Assembly: GCA_031280335.1 (NCBI GenBank)
Contig: JAITGZ010000118.1
Span: forward strand, 1 to 10,872
DNA length: 10,872 bases
Origin: Deltaproteobacteria bacterium
GTDB lineage: Bacteria > Desulfobacterota > Desulfovibrionia > Desulfovibrionales > Desulfovibrionaceae
Reading direction: 5' to 3'
The position numbers were made by a program, and so were the translations under genes. This document shows, piece after piece, positions 6,402 through 10,872 of the stretch. The first letter of the stretch is position 1. Each line of letters starts with the position of its first letter. Below the pieces are notes generated by a model. The model searched no databases, was not told where the DNA came from, and saw only the letters and a list, made by a program, of their open reading frames with translations.

Positions 6402-6423
6402 ATAGCGACAGCATCGATGGGGT

Positions 6424-6471
6424 TTGGGGAGGGAACCTCAAGGGGTGAGCCACTTGGGGTTCCCTCCCCAA
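6424..6471. repeat. 14-bp perfect inverted repeat at the edge of the tandem array
   Basis: TTGGGGAGGGAACC (6424-6437) pairs perfectly with GGTTCCCTCCCCAA (6458-6471), with an extra CAAG/CTTG pairing inside. The right arm is the start of the first tandem unit, so one unit appears to exist in inverted orientation to the others. Confidence 0.75.
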
Positions 6472-6565
6472 GACCATGCCTTTGGGGATCTCTCTCCCAA
6501 GACTATGCCTTTGGGATTCCCTCCCCAAGATCACGCTTTTGGGATTCCCTCTCCAAGGGCATAAC
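6454..6565. repeat. Tandem array of four 27-29 nt units at the phoU 3' end
   Basis: Units start at about 6454, 6481, 6510 and 6537. Each has the pattern TTGGGATTCCCTCCCCAAG followed by A(C/T)(C/T)A(T/C)GC(C/T), with point changes and a divergent end in the last unit. Each unit can form a TTGGG...CCCAA hairpin. The last unit is translated as the end of PhoU (about residues 237-247). Confidence 0.85.
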
Positions 6566-7274
6566 AAAGGGGGGGGGCTTTGCCGCCGTCCGTACCGGAC
6601 CGGATGTGTTTGATATTTTCGCCTCTGGCGATAAAGAAGGTCTGCTCGGCTATGTTCACAGAGCGGCGGCGGATGCGGTTGAGGGCGCGGCAGGCCAGCA
6701 GGGCGTGCAGCCCGGCATCGGGGGTCCAGTCGGGCTCCCGGCCGTCTCTGCCGCGCAGGTAATCCACCATGCGCTGCAGGGCCAGCATTTCCTTTTTGGA
6801 GCCTTCGTCCTCATTTCGCCGCAGGTCCATGGCTTTTTCGGCGTCGCCCGCCCTGAAGACCTCCACGCTCCGGGCGTAGAGAGCGCGGGCTGCATCCATC
6901 AGCTCGTTCACAATGCGCATCCCGGCGGCGGGCAGGCGCGCGTGCAGCATAAGGGCGCGCTCGGCCACGCTCACCGCCTCATCTCCTATGCGTTCCAGGT
7001 CAAGCACCATGCGCAGCGCCGCCACCACAAAACGCAGGTCGTGGGCCACAGGCTGGTTACGCGCCAGTATGCTCAGGGCCATGTCGTCAATTTCCATTTC
7101 CAGGGTGTTGATGGCTGCATCCCCGCGCAGCACGGTTTCCACCCGCTCCGGGTTGCCACCGTACAAGGCCGCGCTGGCGTTATCCAGGGCCACATCCACA
7201 GAGGCGCACATGATCAGGAGTTTGGCGCGCAGGCGCTCAAGCTCCTGCTGCAGCCGCGTTTCTTTTGTGTTCAT
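6531..7274 (-). CDS. phoU: PhoU-family phosphate transport regulator
   Basis: 247-residue cytosolic all-helical protein that binds PstB and PhoR and holds the Pho response off when phosphate is plentiful. The first PhoU repeat has a normal metal-binding motif, LERIGDEAVSVAE (93-105) with Glu94 and Asp98. The second, LNRIRRRSVNIAE (198-210), has Asn and Arg where Glu and Asp are expected. The typical PhoU fold ends near FIARGENIKHI (214-224). The remaining 23 or so residues are read through a run of nine C (6569-6577) and a tandem repeat unit, ending GEGIPKA. The start ATG overlaps the pstB stop by 4 bp (ATGA), so translation is coupled. A terminator is not clear; hairpins lie downstream. Confidence 0.92.
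   Translation of the reverse strand: MNTKETRLQQELERLRAKLLIMCASVDVALDNASAALYGGNPERVETVLRGDAAINTLEMEIDDMALSILARNQPVAHDLRFVVAALRMVLDLERIGDEAVSVAERALMLHARLPAAGMRIVNELMDAARALYARSVEVFRAGDAEKAMDLRRNEDEGSKKEMLALQRMVDYLRGRDGREPDWTPDAGLHALLACRALNRIRRRSVNIAEQTFFIARGENIKHIRSGTDGGKAPPLCYALGEGIPKA
6569..6577 (-). repeat. Homopolymer of nine C inside the phoU coding end
   Basis: Nine G on the plus strand (nine C in the gene) encode part of KAPPL (232-236). Such runs are prone to slippage. One added C opens a frame running to 6358 through the tandem array; one lost C ends soon after in the next unit with a similar tail. Confidence 0.8.
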
Positions 7275-8041
7275 CCAAATCTGCCGGTTATATAGTCTTC
7301 AGTCTGTTTCAGACGGGGGCGCGTAAAAATGCCCTCTGTCTCACCGCTCTCCACCAGTTTGCCCATATAAAAAAACGCCGTGCCGTCGGAAACGCGCGCG
7401 GCCTGCTGCATGTTGTGCGTAACAATGATGATGGTCAAACGCGCCTTCAGTTCATGCATACTTTCTTCAATTTTTTGCGTGGCAATAGGATCAAGGGCGC
7501 TGGCCGGTTCATCCATGAGCAGCACCTGCGGATCCACCGCCAGGGCGCGGGCTATGCACAGGCGCTGCTGCTGCCCGCCGGAAAGGCTCAACGCCGATTT
7601 GTGCAAACGGTCTTTGATCTCTTCAAAGATAGCCGCCCGGCGCAGGGATTCCTCCACCTTGTCGCTGATTTCCGCCTTTTTGGTCATTCCGTTCACACGC
7701 AGGCCGTAGGCCACATTTTCAAAAACACTCTTGGGAAAAGGATTGGGCTTTTGAAACACCATGCCCACGCGGCGGCGCAGCGAGACCACATCCGTACGGC
7801 GATCATTGATGTTTTCCCCGTTCAGCAGTATCTCACCCTGGGCCCTGGCTCCGGGGATAAGGTCGTTCATGCGGTTGAGACATCGCAAAAAAGTGCTTTT
7901 ACCGCAGCCGGAAGGCCCGATGAGGGCGGTAATCCTGTATTCCGGAAAATCCAGGTTCACATCAAAAAGCGCCTGATGCCGGCCGTAAAAAAAATTCAGG
8001 CCGCGTGCGCTCAATTTTACAGGTATGCCAGAATGGCTCAT
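7271..8041 (-). CDS. pstB: Phosphate ABC transporter ATP-binding protein (PstB)
   Basis: 256-residue ATPase of the high-affinity phosphate importer PstSCAB, working as a dimer on the cytoplasmic face. All ABC motifs are present: Walker A GPSGCGKST (42-50), Q-loop Gln97 in MVFQKPNPFP (typical of PstB), signature LSGGQQQR (153-160), Walker B VLLMDEP (173-179) with Glu178, D-loop SALDP (181-185) and H-loop His209. The length is standard. ATG at 8041 is preceded by AAAGGAAG at about 6 nt. The stop overlaps phoU by 4 bp. It is separated from phoR upstream by 181 nt that hold a hairpin and half of a repeated element. The other subunits (PstS, PstC, PstA) are not encoded in the window. Confidence 0.96.
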   Translation of the reverse strand: MSHSGIPVKLSARGLNFFYGRHQALFDVNLDFPEYRITALIGPSGCGKSTFLRCLNRMNDLIPGARAQGEILLNGENINDRRTDVVSLRRRVGMVFQKPNPFPKSVFENVAYGLRVNGMTKKAEISDKVEESLRRAAIFEEIKDRLHKSALSLSGGQQQRLCIARALAVDPQVLLMDEPASALDPIATQKIEESMHELKARLTIIIVTHNMQQAARVSDGTAFFYMGKLVESGETEGIFTRPRLKQTEDYITGRFG

Positions 8042-8056
8042 TCACTGCTTCCTTTA

Positions 8057-8148
8057 TGCTTAGGGAAACGCTGATTTATTCTCTTGAGGGTGCCTTGCCG
8101 TTGTGCAGAGGGATGGCAGAGGTAAAGCAATGCCTGGGCGAACATGCC
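8057..8148 (-). mobile_element. Half copy of a small repeated element (MITE-like) between phoR and pstB
   Basis: The end TGCTTAGGGAAACGCTGATTTATTC (8057-8081, split as TGCTTAGGGAAAC and GCTGATTTATTC) matches 10773-10798 in the same orientation. The 34-nt block 8115-8148 is the reverse complement of 10839-10872 with one mismatch. Read on the minus strand the order is 34-nt block, spacer of 33 nt, then the terminal sequence. This is the layout expected for the second half of an element with terminal inverted repeats. No coding sequence is present. Confidence 0.65.
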
Positions 8149-8175
8149 TCTTTTGCCCCCTGCACCCCGCATACG

Positions 8176-8201
8176 TTTTTAGCCGCTTTGCGGCTGAAAA
8201 A
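8176..8201 (-). terminator. Hairpin after phoR
   Basis: AGCCGC-TTT-GCGGCT (8181-8195), flanked by TTTTT and AAAAA that extend the stem with one bulge, lies about 22 nt beyond the phoR stop. On the minus strand no T-run follows the stem, so it may be a weak attenuator rather than a full terminator. It would lower pstB/phoU expression relative to phoBR if they share a transcript. Confidence 0.35.
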
Positions 8202-8222
8202 CCTTGAATGTGTTTCCAGGTT

Positions 8223-10064
8223 TCAACCGTCGGTGGAACAATTTCCAAGTTTATTTAAATTGTCATCAGCCCCCGCATCCGCCCGCAGGGTGAAGAGCAT
8301 GGCCGTGGACGCGTCGCCATAAGGACTTTCAGCCCATATGCGCCCTCCGTGGCGTTCAATAATATGCTTGCAAATGGCCAGGCCGATGCCGGCGGAACCG
8401 CTGTTGCGCTCTTTCTTTATCTGGTAAAAGCGCTCAAAGACGCGCGGCAGTTCATCCCTGGCTATGCCCGGTCCGTTGTCTGAAACTATAAAAAGCACCT
8501 CCCGTCCTTGAGGCTTTGAGCATATGCGTACCTGTCCGCCCGCCGGGGAATAGCGACAGGCATTTTCCAGAAGATTGCGGAAGACCTGGGTCAAGAGGGG
8601 CAGGCTGCCCAGGACGGAGGCGCTCTCCAGCTCCGTCAAAAAAGAGATGTTCCCGGCCTCACGCTGCTCCCGGCAGGCGGCCATGGCGCCGCGCAAAGCT
8701 TCTTCCACCCGCAGCGGAGCAAGCTCCACATTTTCGCGCGTGTTCTCAATGCGGGCCAGTTCCAACATATTTTCCACCACTCCGGCCAGGGCTGCGGCAT
8801 GTTTATGGATGATGCCGGCAAAGTTTTTGTATTCCTCGGCCAGATCGTCCGAACCCATCAGGGTTTCAGCGTAACCGGCCACCACAGTGAGCGGAGTGCG
8901 CAGCTCGTGCGAGACATTGGCGACAAAATCACGGCGCGCCTGCTCCAGACGCATGATTTCCGTGGCATCGTAAAGCACAAGCACCGCGCCAAAATCTTCA
9001 CGACTGCCGGGCGGCAGGAGTTGCCCCGGAGCGATCGGCGCGCTGCCGTGCGGCCTGGAAAGATGGGCGACCAAAAAACGTCCGGTCGGCCATTCAAAGT
9101 GCGCGCCAAGACCGGGGGCGGCCTCATCCGGCGACAGGCGAAAAAAATCATCCACAGCGCGCTGCAAGGCGGGGACGGGCAGCCCCTCAATCAAGGGTTT
9201 GCCTTCCGCCCCGGCCGCCAGAGGAAACATCTCGTCCAGGGTCTTGTTGCGGCGGAGGATGCGCCCGGCGCGATCCAGCACCAGCACCCCTTCGCGGATG
9301 CTGTTGAGGATGGTCTCCAGCTGGCTGCTCTGCTCACCTACAGTATGTACATATTCTTCAATGGAATCGGCCATGAGGTTGACCGCCTGGGCCAAGGGCA
9401 GAAACTCCCTGCCCGGCACCGTGCGCAAACGGGCGCGCGCCCTGGTGCATGAAACTGCTCCGACCACCCCGGCCATTTCTTCCATCCCCCGGCGGATGCG
9501 CCCGGAAATGAACACGGCCAGCAGCAGGCAGAAGGCCGCGACCGCAACAATGCCCAGGGTGATGGAAGAAAATTCTTTTTCCAGTCCATGCCTGACCTCG
9601 GCCAAAGGCGCGGCCACGCGCAACACACGTCCGTCCCGGAGCGCAGCGGCGGCATATACCGATTCAAAGCCCAGGCTGCCGCTGCGCCGCACCGCCACCC
9701 CCCTGCCGCGCAAACGAGCGGCCGTTACTTCCGGGCGATCTTCATGATTATCCATATCCGGCAGTTTTTCCGGGGGCACACGCGAATCGCGCATGACCCC
9801 GCCATGCGCGCCTATGAGGGTGAATCGGAAAGAAAGCTCTTCCAGGTTTTTAAAGATCTCATTCTCTTCCTCCTCCCCCCGGGCTGTGGTGAGCAGGCTG
9901 CCGACAAAAAACGCCAGGGACATGGCCTGCTCCTCCACCAGGGCCAGACGCTCTTCGTAGATAACGTTACGGGATAAGAGCGCCGGCAGGGCTGCGGCAA
10001 TGAGCGTGATCAGGGCGAAAACGCCAAAGAGCCTGCCGCGCAGGGAAGGGCCGCATACAATCAT
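8223..10064 (-). CDS. phoR: PhoR-like membrane sensor histidine kinase
   Basis: 613 residues. Order: membrane helix 1 (about 12-32), extracytoplasmic domain (33-165), membrane helix 2 (166-187), HAMP-like linker (188-240), PAS-like domain (about 248-372), then the kinase core. The core shows the H-box DFVANVSHELRTPL (379-392) with phospho-acceptor His386, N-box FRNLLENACRYS (495-506), G1 DNGPGI (529-534), F-box FERFYQ (543-548) and G2 GIGLAICKHI (559-568). It should phosphorylate PhoB when phosphate is low. The sizeable outer domain resembles Gram-positive PhoR rather than the short E. coli form. ATG at 10064 overlaps the phoB stop by 4 bp. The assignment to PhoR rests on the PhoB-like partner and pstB/phoU downstream. 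The C-terminal tail (about 597-613) is not part of the catalytic fold. Confidence 0.92.
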   Translation of the reverse strand: MIVCGPSLRGRLFGVFALITLIAAALPALLSRNVIYEERLALVEEQAMSLAFFVGSLLTTARGEEEENEIFKNLEELSFRFTLIGAHGGVMRDSRVPPEKLPDMDNHEDRPEVTAARLRGRGVAVRRSGSLGFESVYAAAALRDGRVLRVAAPLAEVRHGLEKEFSSITLGIVAVAAFCLLLAVFISGRIRRGMEEMAGVVGAVSCTRARARLRTVPGREFLPLAQAVNLMADSIEEYVHTVGEQSSQLETILNSIREGVLVLDRAGRILRRNKTLDEMFPLAAGAEGKPLIEGLPVPALQRAVDDFFRLSPDEAAPGLGAHFEWPTGRFLVAHLSRPHGSAPIAPGQLLPPGSREDFGAVLVLYDATEIMRLEQARRDFVANVSHELRTPLTVVAGYAETLMGSDDLAEEYKNFAGIIHKHAAALAGVVENMLELARIENTRENVELAPLRVEEALRGAMAACREQREAGNISFLTELESASVLGSLPLLTQVFRNLLENACRYSPAGGQVRICSKPQGREVLFIVSDNGPGIARDELPRVFERFYQIKKERNSGSAGIGLAICKHIIERHGGRIWAESPYGDASTAMLFTLRADAGADDNLNKLGNCSTDG

Positions 10065-10756
10065 GGCCGCGTCCGCTCTTGGGCGCGATAGCCCAGGCCG
10101 CGCACGGTTTCAATGTACTCTGCCGCCGGACCCAACTTGCCACGCAAGCGGCGCACATGGGTATCCACCGTGCGGGCATAGCCTTCAAAACTATAACCCC
10201 ACACCGCGTCCAAAAGCTGCTCCCGGCTGCGCGCCACGCCCTTGTGCCGCAGCAAATCCTCCAGCAAACGAAATTCCGTCATGGTCAGGGGCAGGGGGAT
10301 GTTGCCGGACAAGGCTGTGTGCCTTTCCACATCCAGGCTGATCCCGCCGCAACGCAAAACATGGCCGCCGCCACCGCCGGAAACGCCGCGCCGCAGCACC
10401 GCCCTTATACGCAAAATCACCTCGCGCACGCTGAAAGGCTTGAGTACATAATCCGCCGCGCCCAGTTCCAGCCCCACAATACGATCCACCTCCTCCCCCC
10501 TGGCCGTAAGCATGATTACAGGAATACCCGCAGTGGATTCCTCGCGCTGCAAAGCCTTGCACACGCTCAGGCCGTCCAGGCCGGGCAGCATTATGTCCAA
10601 CAGGATGAGATCAGGACGTCGCTCCCCGGCCAGATGCAGGGCATCATTGCCGTCCCCTGCCTCCAGCACGGCAAAACCTTCGCGCTTGAGATTAAAGGCC
10701 AGCAGATCGCGTATGTCCTTTTCGTCTTCCGCCACCAAAATAGTTTGCGCCGGCAC
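10061..10756 (-). CDS. phoB: PhoB-like response regulator (OmpR/PhoB family)
   Basis: 231 residues: receiver domain (about 4-122) and winged-helix DNA-binding domain (about 133-227) joined by a Gly-rich linker (GVSGGGGGH, 124-132). The receiver has the acidic pocket Glu10/Asp11, phospho-acceptor Asp54 in LLDIMLPG, Thr84 in MLTA and Lys106 in LKPF. The DNA-binding part has LTMTEFRLLEDLL (157-169), the recognition-helix region RTVDTHVRRLRGKLG (195-209) and the wing VRGLGYR (218-224). It should bind Pho boxes and activate phosphate genes once phosphorylated by PhoR. The start is GTG at 10756, with GAGGGTGG just upstream; no ATG lies near. It is the first gene of the cluster in the window; a repeated element lies directly upstream, and no clear Pho box is seen there. 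Confidence 0.95.
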   Translation of the reverse strand: MPAQTILVAEDEKDIRDLLAFNLKREGFAVLEAGDGNDALHLAGERRPDLILLDIMLPGLDGLSVCKALQREESTAGIPVIMLTARGEEVDRIVGLELGAADYVLKPFSVREVILRIRAVLRRGVSGGGGGHVLRCGGISLDVERHTALSGNIPLPLTMTEFRLLEDLLRHKGVARSREQLLDAVWGYSFEGYARTVDTHVRRLRGKLGPAAEYIETVRGLGYRAQERTRP

Positions 10757-10772
10757 CGATCCACCCTCTTAT

Positions 10773-10872
10773 TGCTTTAAGGAAACACTGATTAATTCGG
10801 GACTCCGCCCCGAACCCCGCTGGGGGGAATAAGCAAGGGGCATGTTTGCCCAGGCATTGCTTTACCTCTGCC
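10773..10872 (+). mobile_element. Copy of the small repeated element upstream of phoB, cut by the window edge
   Basis: Starts with a terminal sequence (TTAAGGAAACACTGATTAATTC, 10777-10798 in two parts TTAAGGAAACACTG and ATTAATTC) matching the element at 8057-8081. A 40-nt GC-rich spacer follows with a GGG-ACTCCGC-CCC type fold, then the 34-nt block 10839-10872, the reverse complement of 8115-8148 with one mismatch. The window ends inside the element. It begins only 16 nt upstream of the phoB start codon, so any phoB promoter lies in or beyond it. Confidence 0.65.

Noticed and set aside
6454..6565. CRISPR array
   Set aside because: The units are contiguous with no unique spacers between repeats, and no cas genes are present.
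6358..6567. 69-residue minus-strand frame with repeats (GREIPKG type)
   Set aside because: It is a product of the tandem array read in a second frame, with no start site of its own; kept only as the outcome of a possible slip in phoU.
6417..7295. 292-residue plus-strand frame across the array and phoU
   Set aside because: Antisense shadow of phoU; PhoU motifs are clear on the other strand.

Overview
The window looks like a stretch of chromosome from a GC-rich Gram-negative bacterium. Exported proteins carry Sec signal peptides, a proteobacterial-type diacylglycerol kinase is present, both tRNAs encode their CCA ends, and the Pho genes form a tight cluster. The protein flavour (FabD, MogA-like protein, PhoB/PhoR/PstB/PhoU) suggests a Desulfovibrio-like deltaproteobacterium. 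That placement is inference and cannot be proved from the sequence alone.

Layout. Left block, minus strand: dgkA, then a family-5 solute-binding protein, then tRNA-Ser(CGA) with a terminator. A repeat-rich divergent intergenic region (2441-2743) separates this from a plus-strand block: fabD, an overlapping 130-residue protein of unknown function, tRNA-Leu(TAA), and a MogA/MoaB-like molybdopterin protein with an unusual N-terminal extension, closed by a good intrinsic terminator. Next comes a plus-strand exported SGNH/GDSL-type hydrolase behind a leader with two competing hairpins. The right block, minus strand, is a phosphate-response cluster transcribed phoB, phoR, pstB, phoU. Both phoB/phoR and pstB/phoU overlap by 4 bp (ATGA). 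The pstS, pstC and pstA genes are not in the window.

How they work together. PhoR (sensor kinase) and PhoB (response regulator) should control phosphate genes, while PstB (transporter ATPase) and PhoU (negative regulator) link transporter activity to signalling. FabD supplies malonyl-ACP for fatty acid synthesis. DgkA recycles diacylglycerol at the inner membrane.

The genes are mostly ordinary; the unusual material is intergenic. (1) Two related elements, at 8057-8148 and 10773-10872, share an end sequence in direct orientation and a 34-nt block in inverted orientation, as expected for a small element with terminal inverted repeats, one copy being a half. They lie on both sides of phoBR. (2) A tandem array of 27-29 nt units sits at the phoU 3' end and supplies the last residues of PhoU, next to a run of nine C. 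(3) Two further dispersed repeats (21 and 29 nt) are shared between the dgkA flanks and the region after the MogA-like gene. I found no CRISPR array, no transposase gene and no clear novel defence or metabolic system.
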